Shown: positions 1 to 7,998, counted from the first letter of the stretch. The stretch is DNA of 54,544 nt from Planktothrix paucivesiculata PCC 9631 (GCF_900009265.2 NZ_LR735014.1:84420-138963), one strand, 5' to 3'. The notes: a model not told the origin generated them from the letters alone. Made by a program: numbers and translations.

Positions 1-20
1 ATTGAGCAAAATTTACTATA

Positions 21-1101
21 AGTACCTAAACAAAATTAATTGCATATTCTTGACCTAAATTTTCCAGCACTTTTTTCAGATATTTAATTAAGCTTGACCA
101 ACTGGCATAAGCATCGACTTCAATCCATTCATATTTAATAAATTTCCATAAGATTTCAATTAAATTTAGCTTAGGTGAGTAGGTGGGTAGCCAAAATATT
201 TTTAAATTCTTTTGCTCCCATTCGGATAATTTGGAGAGAAAGCGATCGCTGGTATGAATTGAAGCTTGATCGAGAACAACCACAGTAGGTTTAGTTAGAG
301 TATCACTAAATTTATCTAAAAATTTAATCACCGTTTCACTATCAATTGTTTGGAGGTAAATTTCCGAAAATAATTCATTTCTACAATTCATTAATCCCAG
401 CACATTTATTCTTTTACTTTGAGAACTTTTGAGAATTATTGTGGAATTTTTCTCTTGCCAACCATAAGGAATGTAAGGCGTTAACGAAAATCCACTTTCA
501 TCTAAATATCTTAAATCAATTTCGCCTTTTTTATCTTGTTCTTTCAGCTTCAATAATTCTGGTGTTTTCACCTCTAACTCCCATTCATCAGGGGTTTTGC
601 TTAATCCCCTTTTCATTCTTTGACCGGTCATATTCAACTTTTTTATCATTCTTTTTATGGTTTCTTTACTCACCTTAATTCCCCAGTTTTTATGAATTTT
701 TATAACCACCTTATTGAGATTTTTAGGTTCGGCTTTTACCCACTCTTTTACTTCTGCTATTTGTGATGGGCTTAATTTTGCTTTTCTCCCCCTTCCTTTT
801 TCATTATATAGACCGACAAATCCACTTTTTTCCCATCGAGTTACCCAATTATATAGAGTTCTTCGGCTGATTCTAAATATTGTTATTAGTTGCTCGGGAG
901 AAAACCCCTGATAAATCAGGATTATACATTGGGCTCTATTTCTTACTTGAGGAAATTGGCTTGAGCAACTTATTCTGTTTAAAAGTTTGAACATTTCGAG
1001 ATTCATTTCTTTCAGTAATATCATGGATTTTCGAGATTTAGAGTGTTTTTTTAGTATAAATCATTATTTTCTAGTTATGTAATTAATTTTGTTTAGGTAC
1101 T
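21..1101 (-). mobile_element. IS630-family insertion sequence, complete
   Basis: Complete element of 1081 bp. The two ends are perfect 21-bp inverted repeats (21-41 and 1081-1101, outermost bases agtacctaaac), and pairing continues imperfectly to about 26 bp. A TA dinucleotide flanks both ends (19-20 and 1102-1103), as expected of IS630/Tc1-type insertion at TA. A single full-length transposase fills the inside. The right end lies 3 bp beyond the stop codon of the Uma2-type gene, so that gene was not broken. Confidence 0.93.
26..1024 (-). CDS. IS630-family transposase
   Basis: 332-residue DDE transposase that moves the surrounding element by cut and paste into TA sites. The N-terminal third (about residues 20-140) is a winged-helix/HTH DNA-binding region, with a helix-turn-helix near residues 45-65 (ISRRTLYNWVTRWEKSG). 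The catalytic half shows the three acidic sites: YLDESGF, VVLDQASIHTS and the C-terminal YSPKLNLIEILWK. The reading frame is open from end to end, and many cyanobacterial IS630 copies instead need a frameshift, so this copy may be active. The gene reads inward between the 21-bp terminal repeats, and its stop is only a few bases from the left end of the element. Confidence 0.93.
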   Translation of the reverse strand: MILLKEMNLEMFKLLNRISCSSQFPQVRNRAQCIILIYQGFSPEQLITIFRISRRTLYNWVTRWEKSGFVGLYNEKGRGRKAKLSPSQIAEVKEWVKAEPKNLNKVVIKIHKNWGIKVSKETIKRMIKKLNMTGQRMKRGLSKTPDEWELEVKTPELLKLKEQDKKGEIDLRYLDESGFSLTPYIPYGWQEKNSTIILKSSQSKRINVLGLMNCRNELFSEIYLQTIDSETVIKFLDKFSDTLTKPTVVVLDQASIHTSDRFLSKLSEWEQKNLKIFWLPTYSPKLNLIEILWKFIKYEWIEVDAYASWSSLIKYLKKVLENLGQEYAINFV

Positions 1102-1104
1102 TAT

Positions 1105-1686
1105 TTATAAACTGGTTGAATTAAATACCTCGGAGACTTTTAAGTTTAATTCTTTAAGTCCAGGAGAGACAACTAAATCATCGTTGGTAAAATTACCGAT
1201 TTCCCTATAGGTATCTCCAGTTAGTTCTAAGACTAAAATGGTTTGAGTTTGAGGATCAACAATCCAGTATTCGGGAATGCTACAATCTTGATATTGTAAT
1301 TTTTTGGCGATGTAATCTCTCTCTCTTTGGATTTCTCCAGGACTAACCACTTCAATGACTAATAAAGGTGGTGACATGGAAAGAAGAATGGTATTTCTCT
1401 TGGAGAGTAATTGAATATGTTCTTCTCGAATAATGGTCAAATCAGGGTAACGGTTTTTCGGTTCACCTCTGACTTCTAATTCTAAGCCATGACCTCTAAC
1501 TCTATCAGTTCCTAGTATTAAAGCAAAAACCAAAAAAAGGCGATTAGCAATTTGAAAGTTAAGTCCAGATTCTGGTGGCATTTCTACCAATTCTCCATTA
1601 AATAATTCACAGAGTTTTTCTGAATTATCGTCATATTGCAGATATTCAGCAAAGGTTTGAAAGCGAGGTTTCGTGATTAACATCAA
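1105..1686 (-). CDS. Uma2-family (DUF820) putative restriction endonuclease
   Basis: 193-residue protein of the Uma2/DUF820 family, which has a PD-(D/E)xK nuclease fold and is greatly expanded in cyanobacteria; biological targets are largely unknown. Visible family marks are the N-terminal TFAEYLQYDD, the Asp in YPDLTII (about residue 82), the Glu in LLVIEVVSP (about 112), the lysine pair in IAKKLQYQ and the closing PEYWIVDPQTQTILVLEL. The length is normal. The IS630 element sits immediately downstream without cutting the stop codon. An alternative start is the second methionine. The gene overlaps the doubtful ORF upstream by about 40 bp. Confidence 0.85.
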   Translation of the reverse strand: MMLITKPRFQTFAEYLQYDDNSEKLCELFNGELVEMPPESGLNFQIANRLFLVFALILGTDRVRGHGLELEVRGEPKNRYPDLTIIREEHIQLLSKRNTILLSMSPPLLVIEVVSPGEIQRERDYIAKKLQYQDCSIPEYWIVDPQTQTILVLELTGDTYREIGNFTNDDLVVSPGLKELNLKVSEVFNSTSL

Positions 1687-1954
1687 TTTGACTCCGTTTT
1701 AAATGATTTATAATAATAAAGTCTAATATTTTCTCGTTTTTTATAACTCCAACATCAAAGGCTTGTTGATGATTGCGCATAAACTGTAGTCTTTGTTCTT
1801 TAATTCTATCTTTTTGGATTACATTAGCTATCATAAAATGAGAAGAAGACCCCAACCCAATGCCACTGGGGTAGTAAGCTGTTGGCTGGGGTTCATCTCT
1901 CGAATAAGACTCTAACCACCAACCCCAAAAAGATCTAAGTCTCGTCTTGTTCAA
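1646..1954 (-). CDS. doubtful small hypothetical protein
   Basis: Open frame of 102 codons that ends inside the Uma2-type gene. I recognise no family. The upstream part (about residues 1-40, rich in Trp, Ser and Pro) does not look like a normal protein N-terminus. An internal Met at about residue 41 (genomic 1834) would give a 62-residue, Lys/Ile-rich protein that looks more natural. It may be a remnant of a larger gene in this decayed island, or chance. The overlap with the real gene and the lack of a clear ribosome-binding site keep confidence low. Confidence 0.22.
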   Translation of the reverse strand: MNKTRLRSFWGWWLESYSRDEPQPTAYYPSGIGLGSSSHFMIANVIQKDRIKEQRLQFMRNHQQAFDVGVIKNEKILDFIIINHLKRSQIDVNHETSLSNLC

Positions 1955-1991
1955 ACCCCGTGCCAGGTATCCGAAAGCCTCGAATTAACAA

Positions 1992-2016
1992 GGATTGTGC
2001 GTCAATTCGTTGATGC
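1992..2016. other. small hairpin with UUCG loop
   Basis: The stretch gcgtcaa-ttcg-ttgatgc forms a 7-bp stem (one G-T pair) closed by a TTCG tetraloop. It lies between the doubtful ORF and the end of the precursor-peptide relic. There is no following T-run, so it is not a convincing terminator. No function is assigned. Confidence 0.35.
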
Positions 2017-2086
2017 GAACCGTGCGCCTTGGCAAGTAGAAAAAGAGTTTTGACATTTTTTGAGGTGAGTGTTAGAATCAAGGGGA

Positions 2087-2285
2087 CTATTCCGCATCGT
2101 CGCCCGCAAAAAATCTACCAAAATTCGCAGGATGCACGCTCCGCATCGTTGGTTGCAAAAGCTTGACACATCATTTTCTCATTGAAGCCTAGGGGTGTCA
2201 GCCCTGTACCATCCACTGAGGAAGTGGTATTAATTTCCCGTTGTACGGGTGCGGTTTGTTGGGGTTTGATGTTTTTCTTTGTCAT
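2087..2285 (-). pseudogene. cyanobactin precursor peptide (PatE/AcyE type), frameshifted relic
   Basis: The start is ATG 2285, preceded by GGAG nine bases upstream. The leader MTKKNIKPQQTAPVQR carries the KKNxxPxxxxPVxR pattern of cyanobactin precursor leaders, the part recognised by the maturation enzymes. The linker DGTGLTP follows, then a core-like stretch ending in FATNDAE (compare the FAGDDAE follower of anacyclamide-type precursors), then RASCEFW and a TAG stop at 2115-2117. One base out of frame directly after that stop, at 2087-2110, the minus strand reads FAGDDAE followed by TAG. The simplest reading is a precursor with two core cassettes whose last cassette has been lost to a stop plus a one-base shift. 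The currently translated product would be 56 residues (2115-2285). Family recall is from memory; the leader and follower are seen directly. Confidence 0.75.
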
Positions 2286-2467
2286 GGTTTGTGTCTCCAC
2301 ATTTTGATTAAATTAGGTTAACTGTAAACTGCTTTTGAGTTTGTTAAGATTCTCGCAACAACTCTTGACAAAATATTAAATATTTGAGTGTGAGTTTCTG
2401 TCTGCAATTAATCCCACAAATACTCACCCGATTATGTTAGGCTCAAATAACAAAATTTATACGACAA

Positions 2468-2680
2468 ATGCCCAAAAAAGTTGGAGAATTGAAACGAATG
2501 TTACAGAAAGCAGGATTTACACTCTTACCTAAACGGGGAAAAGGTAGTCATTCTTACTGGATTCATCCACTTTTATCAAAACCTATCGTTCTCTCCGGTA
2601 AAGACAGCAATGATGCGAAAATCTATCAGGAAAAAGATATAATGGCAAGCATAAAAGAACTAGAACAAGGAGATGAATAA
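2468..2680 (+). CDS. hicA: HicA-family toxin (mRNA interferase)
   Basis: 70-residue HicA/YcfA-type toxin, a small double-stranded-RNA-binding-fold protein that cleaves mRNA when not bound by HicB. The family marks are visible: the N-terminal K-x-GELKRMLQKAGF, the basic run PKRGKGSHSYWIHP with the catalytic His (about residue 28), and the acid-rich tail. The stop codon overlaps the start of hicB by one base, the usual toxin-first hicAB order. The pair lies between two cyanobactin precursor relics of opposite orientation, which suggests it was inserted there. Confidence 0.88.
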   Translation: MPKKVGELKRMLQKAGFTLLPKRGKGSHSYWIHPLLSKPIVLSGKDSNDAKIYQEKDIMASIKELEQGDE

Positions 2681-2901
2681 TGAATGATCGAATAATGAAA
2701 TATAGTATTTTGATTCAGTGGTCTGAAGAAGATCAAGCTTATATTGCTAGTTTGCCTGAGTGGGGACAATATGCGCGGACTCACGGCGAAACCTATGAAG
2801 AAACACTAAAAAATGCGAAGGAAGTTTTAGAAGATTTAGTGTATGGTTATGAGAAAATAGGAAGATCTTTGCCAGAACCAAAGACATTACAGGTCGCTTG
2901 A
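2680..2901 (+). CDS. hicB: HicB-family antitoxin
   Basis: 73-residue HicB antitoxin with the partial RNase-H-like fold: KYSILIQWSEEDQAYIASLPEW at the N-terminus and the helix GETYEETLKNAKEVLEDLVYGY. It neutralises HicA and normally autoregulates the operon, although this short form has no visible C-terminal DNA-binding domain. The ATG at 2680 overlaps the hicA stop (TAATG). A second ATG at 2695 would start at MKYSIL, the more usual family N-terminus. Its 3' end lies about 35 bp from the point where the second precursor relic stops resembling a cyanobactin leader. Confidence 0.87.
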   Translation: MNDRIMKYSILIQWSEEDQAYIASLPEWGQYARTHGETYEETLKNAKEVLEDLVYGYEKIGRSLPEPKTLQVA

Positions 2902-2935
2902 AAAGGCTGGATCTGATCAATTTGCAATCTACCCA

Positions 2936-2975
2936 TAATAGCGGCTTGTAGGGGTTTGAGGTTTTTCTTAGTCAT
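2936..2975 (-). pseudogene. second cyanobactin precursor leader, truncated remnant
   Basis: The minus strand from ATG 2975 reads MTKKNLKPLQAA and then departs from the family pattern at about 2940 (the expected PVQR is replaced by IMGRLQ). The 5' leader region, with ggagacacaaac just before the ATG, matches the region before the first precursor relic. The open frame continues through hicB antisense to about 2847, but that part shows no core or follower sequence. This looks like a second tandem precursor gene that lost its core when the hicAB segment arrived. Confidence 0.68.
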
Positions 2976-3163
2976 GGTTGTTTGTGTCTCCAGATTAGTT
3001 GAAGTTTGACTGACTGGATGATAATCTGATGCTATGCTGGTGGTTGAGTCTTTGTAATGATTATTAACAATGATTGTGAGCAAATAGGTAAAGTTTCCCC
3101 ATAAGATAATGCTGGCGAGAGCTTCTAATGTAAACTAAAATTATTTGCTCGATAACTATAACC

Positions 3164-3838
3164 ATGCCTGATTTAATTACTATTCCTGGAATACCTGAAC
3201 TTTGGACTCATACTAAAGGAGATTCTCGGATTAAAATTGCTATTCTTGACGGTGCGGCAGACTTAGAACGTGCTTGCTTTAAAGGTGCAAAGATTACTCA
3301 ATTTAAACCCTATTGGTCAGAAGATATTGAACTCAATGATGAGTATTATCATTATCTGAAATTATCTACAGACTTTAACCAAAAACAAAAAGCTAAAAAA
3401 GAAGACCCCGACTACGATAAAGACGAAGCAAAAAAAGAAAGAGAAGCCTTTTTTAAAGATTTCCCTAAAGCCATTCAGAGACGGATTGAATTATCTAGTC
3501 ATGCGACCCATATTGCTAGTACCATTTTAGGACAACATGGCTCTCCTGTTGCTGGTATCGCTCCTAATTGTACAGCGATTAATATTCCGATTTCCTTCGC
3601 TGGAGATTTTTATTTCCTTTGTAAATCTTACCCATGCTATTAACGAAGCCTTAAAAGCTGAGGTCAATATTATTCATATTGCTGCTTGTCATCCTACTCA
3701 GTCAGGAATGGCTCAAGAAATCTTTGCCCATGCTGTGAAACAATGCCAAGATAGTAATATTTTAATTGTGGCTCCGGGTGGTAACGATAAAGGCGAATGT
3801 TGGTGTATTCCTTCGATTTTACCCGATGTTTTAACAAT
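3164..3838 (+). pseudogene. patA: PatA fragment 1 (Asp and His part of the protease domain)
   Basis: The first open piece is 3164-3643 (159 residues), with the catalytic Asp and His. After the T-run at 3607-3611 the true frame moves by one base, and the continuation FVNLTHAINEALKAEVNIIH to DVLT lies in the frame ending at 3860. The last family residues stop at the 7-bp target duplication 3832-3838. There is a charged insert rich in Lys, Asp and Glu at about residues 70-100. The ATG at 3164 is the natural start. Confidence 0.8.
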
Positions 3839-3975
3839 ACGTGAGTTCGATGGAGTTTGATCGCCACACCCTTCGGCTGACGCTCACGGCGAAGCCACAA
3901 GCTGTAAGTTCTCAGGCGGGAAGTGAAATTAGCTTGTCAGTTTTAATGTTTATTTAATGCGCGGGAAATTTGAGT

Positions 3976-4875
3976 TTATTCAAAATGATAAACTGGTTGT
4001 TTAATCTCATACAATGATGGCTTTTCAGGTTGATAAGTATAAGCAATCATTCCGGCTACTAAATTCACCATAAAATTACCTACACTTCGATGTCTTGTAT
4101 GTTCAATTTGGCATAAGTTTTTCAGTTGATCATTCACTGATTCTATTATACCTCTTTTTCTTAATTTCATTTTATCTGACCACAACATTAGTTTATTTTT
4201 CATGTTTTTCTTCAGCCTAGTTATCAGTTGTAAACCTTTTTCATGTAATTGCTTAAATAATTTTTCGGAAATATATCCCTTGTCTCCAAAAATTTTTCCC
4301 ACAATTCCTTCTGTTAATTCTGGGACTACTTTTCGGTCATCAACATTAGCAGGTGTGACTTGAAAATTTAAAATTTCCCCATAGTCGTTGATGATTAAAT
4401 GTAACTTAAATCCAAAATAAAAGCCAATTGAACTTTTCCCCCATTCCGCTAGTCCAGCAAAGACTTTATGGCTATTTGCTCGATTTTCATGACAGACCTT
4501 TAAGGCGGTCGAATCGATAAAACTTGTTCCAGTTACCTCGCCTTTACAACAATATTCAAAGTAACAACATAGTGCTAATAAAGCATAAGACATTAACTCA
4601 ACAAAACGATTATAACTGACTAAGTTAGGCATAGCTTTTGACCAATATGCCATTACTTGTAATCGGTAAAAGTCTTTAAATGTTCGGTAACGTGAACCAT
4701 GAAATCCGATCAATATTGTCATTATTTCACTTAAAGTCAAGCGGGTTTTGGGTCGGCTTTGACCCACCACTTCTGGTAACAACATTTGTGCCAATAAGGG
4801 TTCAAATACTTGACAAAAGTCATCCAGGTCACAAAAAACTTTTGTTATGTCTAAGTGTGATGCTCTGTGATCCAT
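3976..4875 (-). CDS. IS982-family transposase
   Basis: 299-residue DDE transposase of the IS982 family. It has the typical N-terminus (DLDDFCQVFEPLL, then LSEIMTILIGFHGSRYRTFKDFY) and the acidic sites TSFIDSTALKVC, KIFGDKGYIS and KRGIIESVNDQLKN. The frame is uninterrupted, so the protein should be made. It is encoded opposite to the PatA gene it interrupts. Confidence 0.92.
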   Translation of the reverse strand: MDHRASHLDITKVFCDLDDFCQVFEPLLAQMLLPEVVGQSRPKTRLTLSEIMTILIGFHGSRYRTFKDFYRLQVMAYWSKAMPNLVSYNRFVELMSYALLALCCYFEYCCKGEVTGTSFIDSTALKVCHENRANSHKVFAGLAEWGKSSIGFYFGFKLHLIINDYGEILNFQVTPANVDDRKVVPELTEGIVGKIFGDKGYISEKLFKQLHEKGLQLITRLKKNMKNKLMLWSDKMKLRKRGIIESVNDQLKNLCQIEHTRHRSVGNFMVNLVAGMIAYTYQPEKPSLYEIKQPVYHFE

Positions 4876-4947
4876 AAAAGCCTCCTTAATTGTCTAATAT
4901 TTGCTGGTTACATCTCTATTTTCCCACGCTTACTGATTAGATCATAT

Positions 4948-5079
4948 GCCCAATAGTCGTCTGTTTTGTCGCGATCGCCTGCCCAGTAGTCGTCTGTTTT
5001 ATCGCGATCGCTTGCCCAGTAGTCGTCTGTTTTATCGCGATCGCCTGCTCAATAGTCGTCTGTTTTATCGCGATCGCAC
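4948..5079. repeat. four tandem 33-bp repeats, each with a HIP1 site
   Basis: Units at 4948-4980, 4981-5013, 5014-5046 and 5047-5079 differ at only a few positions. Each has the form gcccagtagtcgtctg, then tttta/g, then tcgcgatcgc plus two bases. The HIP1 octamer (gcgatcgc) is at the same place in every unit. The last unit runs into the right terminal repeat of the insertion. There are no spacers, so this is not a CRISPR array. Confidence 0.9.
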
Positions 5080-5100
5080 TCCATCGAACTCACGTTAACA

Positions 5101-6447
5101 ATGGGTGCAATGCGTGATGATGGACAACCTTTTAAATTTAGTAATTATGGTGGTGACTATCAACAAAAAGGGGTAATGGCTAACGGTGAAAATATCTTAG
5201 GAGCCGAACCCGGGACGGATATTCCGATTCGTGAAAAAGGGACAAGTTGTGCCGCTCCTATTATTACTGGAATTTCGGCTTTATTAATGAGTATGCAGTT
5301 ACAAAGAGGGGAAAAACCTAATGCTGAAACCGTCCGTCAAGCTATTTTAAAAAGTGCTATTCCCTGCGACCCTAAAGAAGTAGAAGAACCAGAACGCTGT
5401 TTATTAGGAAAACTAAATATTCCTGGGGCTTACAACTTATTAACAGGAGAACTATTAACAACAGTTGAAATTTCTAAAATTAGATCATCAGAAATTAATA
5501 TTCCGGTTAATACTGTTACTTCTATTAAGAGAATAGAAAACACCATTAACAGCCCATTACTAACTTTACGTGATGTCGTTACTCCTAGCAGTTCTTCAGC
5601 CGTAGCGGTGGCTAATATTACCACGAGTCAACCCATTAATGGTATTACCGCTAGTGCAGCTTCTAAACTGGTTTATGTTTTAGGAACCATTGGTTATGAC
5701 TTCGGGAGTAAAGCCCGAAGGGACAGTTTTAAACAATTAATGCCCGCCGTAGAAATTGATGGTACAACGATTCCTGCTAATCCTTATGATGCTTCTCAAA
5801 TAGTTAATTATTTAGCCGAAAATCCCTCAGAAAGTAAATCTTTAATTTGGACAATTAACCAAGAATTTAACCCAGTTTATGCCCTGGAAGTTAAAGGCGG
5901 ATTTGCGGCTGATGTTTATGAAATGTTAAACTTAATGTTAGCTGGACAAATTGAACCAGAAAGCAGTGATGATTATATTGAAAGAGTGAGTATTCCTGGT
6001 CAAATTACCGATAAAACAATTACCCTATTTTCTGGTCAAGAAGTTCCCGTAATTACGATTAATAATATTAGAGGAATGTACGCTTGGAAAGTCAACGGTT
6101 TAGTGGATGCTGCTTTACAAACCCTTTCTGAAGAACTAGCCGACGCAGAGGAAATCAGAATGCGAAAATCCCTGAGTAGTTTCCTGAAACGAGTTTATTT
6201 TGATTTACAAAACTTAGGGAAAACTTCTAAAGATCGGGCTTTGAATTTTGCCGCAACTAACGCTTTTCAAGCCGCTTCTAGTTTTGCCCAAGCTGTTTCT
6301 ACCGGGATGGAATTAGATACAATTGAAATTGAAAAAAGTCCTTTCTGTCGGATTAATAGTGATTGTTGGGACGTGAAATTAAAGTTTTTTGATCCTGAAC
6401 GGGGTTTGAGAGCCAAAAAGGTTTATCTTTGGTTCTTCAGTATCTAG
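5101..6447 (+). pseudogene. patA: PatA fragment 2 (catalytic Ser and C-terminal domain)
   Basis: 448-codon open frame between the two insertions. True PatA sequence is 5103-6430. It begins in the strand before the active site (MGAMRDDGQPFKFSNYGG), carries the serine motif GTSCAAP, then the PatA/PatG C-terminal domain (LVYVLGTIGYDFGSKARRD, NPVYALEVKGGFAADVYE, NNIRGMYAWKVNGLVDAAL). The last residues, WFFSI, come from the ISL3 end and not from PatA. The remaining C-terminus (about 23 residues) lies beyond the second IS at 7875-7945. Translation would need an internal start, so this is probably not functional. Confidence 0.8.
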
Positions 6448-7866
6448 TATGCTAAAATCATAGTTAATAAAATCAATAAAGACAAAAAATATATCTGGCG
6501 ATGGCTGAAAATCTTTTTCCGGTTGACAGTTAAGCGATATGTGGTGTTAACTAAAATCAGAAAAAGAGTAAATTCAGGGTAAAGGGGTAACAATGGCTTC
6601 AAACAGGGAAATTAAAATGCTCACAGAACTTCTGGGGCTAGAAGGAGTAAAAGTGGGAACACGCCATCAACATAAAGGGATTGGAATAATTTTAGAGATA
6701 GAGACAATCCATCAGGAAAGTATCTGTCCTCGTTGTGGGGAAAAAAGCCATAAATTACATCAAAATCATCGATATCTAATTAAAGATTTACCTTGGGGAG
6801 AATCTCCAGTATTTTTGGAAATAAATAGACGACAGTTCAAATGTAAGAAATGTAAAAAGCCATTTAGTGAGGATTTAGATTTTGTCGGAAAAAGAAGGAC
6901 TTATACAAAAAGATTGGCTGATAGAATCCTACAAGAAGTTTTAGAAAAGGATATAAACAGTGTGGCAAAAAAAGGGTTAGTCACAACAGAAGAAATAGAA
7001 AGGATGTTAAAAGACGCATCATCAGAATTGGCGAATTTTAAACCCACCCATTTAAAAAGGCTAGGAATTGATGAAATAGCATTGATTAAAGGAAAAGGAA
7101 ATTATTGTGCAGTTTTAATAGATTTAGAGAAGTCGGAATTAATTGCCATTCTCGAAAAAAGAACACAAGAAGAAATCAAAAAAGTGTTGATGGGGTGGGG
7201 AAGAGAAGTGTTAGAAAAGATAGAAGAAGTCAGCATAGATCTGTGGAAAGGATACAAAAGTTTAGTCTTAGAAATCATGCCAAATGCTCAAGTTGTAGCG
7301 GATAGATTTCATGTGATGGTACAAATCAATCAGGAGTTAGATTGGCAAAGAAAACAAGAAAGGCGGAAGGAAGAAAATTTGCTAAAAACAGCAAAGTCCG
7401 AATCGGAAAAAGCCAATTCTGAAAAAGTTTTAGCCGGATTGAAGAAGAGTAAATACGCTCTCTTGAAGAATGAAAAAGATTTGAATGAACAACAAAGCCG
7501 GAAACTAGCGGAAGTGAAAGAGGTTTCTCCTACCCTAAAAAGTATGCAGGAATTCAAAGAAAAAATTCGTCAAATTTTTGAGGAAAAAAATGATTGGTTA
7601 GGGGGATTATGGCAATTGGGGATGTGGTTAGATGAAGCTAAAAAGTATTTCCCGAAAAGTCAAAAGACAATTATTCGATGGCTAGATGAAATTATTGCGT
7701 ACTTTGATCATAGAACAACCAGTGGAGTAGTGGAGGGAATTAATAACAAGCTGAAACTGATTAAACGTTCGGCTTATTGATTCAGAAATTTTAAAAACTT
7801 TCAAGCAAGATGTTTACTTAATTGGCATTTTAACTAAATTTTTAGCATACTAGATACTGAAGAACC
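6431..7866 (+). mobile_element. ISL3-family insertion sequence with 8-bp target duplication
   Basis: 1436-bp element. The ends are near-perfect inverted repeats beginning ggttcttcagtatctagtat (about 27 bp, at 6431 and ending at 7866). The 8-bp direct repeat ttatcttt flanks it (6423-6430 and 7867-7874), the size expected for ISL3. Precise removal rejoins PatA codons so that KVYLFTIDV is read. The orientation of the transposase is the same as the interrupted gene. Confidence 0.92.
6593..7780 (+). CDS. ISL3-family transposase, truncated by a nonsense codon
   Basis: 395-residue ISL3 transposase. It starts with the zinc-binding region (CPRCGEKSH near residue 44, CKKCKKPF near 85), followed by the DDE domain with LGIDEIALIKGKGNY, SIDLWKGYKSL, VVADRFHV and the C-terminal Glu in TTSGVVEGINNKLKLIKRSAY. 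The frame stops there at TGA (7778-7780). The next codons, in frame to TAA at 7835-7837, read FRNFKNFQARCLLNWHFN, the usual family ending after Gly. A single GGA to TGA change therefore removes about 19 residues, and this copy may be inactive. Confidence 0.88.
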   Translation: MASNREIKMLTELLGLEGVKVGTRHQHKGIGIILEIETIHQESICPRCGEKSHKLHQNHRYLIKDLPWGESPVFLEINRRQFKCKKCKKPFSEDLDFVGKRRTYTKRLADRILQEVLEKDINSVAKKGLVTTEEIERMLKDASSELANFKPTHLKRLGIDEIALIKGKGNYCAVLIDLEKSELIAILEKRTQEEIKKVLMGWGREVLEKIEEVSIDLWKGYKSLVLEIMPNAQVVADRFHVMVQINQELDWQRKQERRKEENLLKTAKSESEKANSEKVLAGLKKSKYALLKNEKDLNEQQSRKLAEVKEVSPTLKSMQEFKEKIRQIFEEKNDWLGGLWQLGMWLDEAKKYFPKSQKTIIRWLDEIIAYFDHRTTSGVVEGINNKLKLIKRSAY

Positions 7867-7998
7867 TTATCTTTTTACCATTGATGTGAGTTATATGATT
7901 CCAGTTACGTTAGGGCAAGTTCGTTCTTGGTCTGTACCCAAATAGATATGGGTCACTATTATATCTAACTGATGCGGGTTGGGTGTTGACGATTAAGT

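Larger units (their letters stand above)
3839..5095 (-). mobile_element. IS982-type insertion with 7-bp target duplication
   Basis: 1257-bp unit bounded by perfect 18-bp inverted repeats (acgtgagttcgatggagt at 3839-3856, complement at 5078-5095), and partial pairing goes on through a gatcgc core. The 7-bp direct duplication taacaat flanks it (3832-3838 and 5096-5102), and removal restores the PatA frame. It contains an IS982-type transposase and four 33-bp repeats. A second, poorer pair of ends (gcgcgggaaatttgag near 3959, and gcgtgggaaaatagag on the other strand near 4930) may be the true IS982 ends. If so, the IS sits inside an older repeat element. Confidence 0.75.
3164..7945 (+). pseudogene. 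patA: PatA-type cyanobactin maturation protease, broken by a frameshift and two IS insertions
   Basis: Subtilisin-like (S8) protease of the PatA/PatG cyanobactin family, which cuts the precursor leader. Joining 3164-3607, 3609-3838, 5103-6430 and 7875-7945 gives one continuous 690-codon frame. The joined protein has Asp in AILDGAAD (residue 29), His in SSHATHIAS (113), an oxyanion Asn in APGGND, Ser in KGTSCAAP (about 273) and the C-terminal domain shared by PatA and PatG, ending TIDVSYMIPVTLGQVRSW. Defects: an extra T in the run 3607-3611, an IS982-type element (3839-5095) and an ISL3 element (6431-7866). Length and domain order fit PatA rather than the longer PatG. Two precursor relics lie upstream on the other strand; no B, C, F or G genes are in the window. 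Confidence 0.85.

Noticed and set aside
1955-2060. group II intron or other ribozyme end
   Set aside because: Words such as gtgcg and cgaaccgtgcgcc looked suggestive, but no domain V with its tetraloop and no reverse transcriptase are present.
3694-3900. 68-codon minus-strand frame in the PatA fragment
   Set aside because: It runs opposite to a recognisable protease segment and crosses the IS border.
4948-5079. 33-bp direct repeats as a CRISPR array
   Set aside because: The four units are directly adjacent with no spacers, and they sit inside a transposable element.
2087-7945. a working cyanobactin gene cluster
   Set aside because: Precursor and protease are both broken and no F, G, B or C genes are in the window, so it is described as a relic only.
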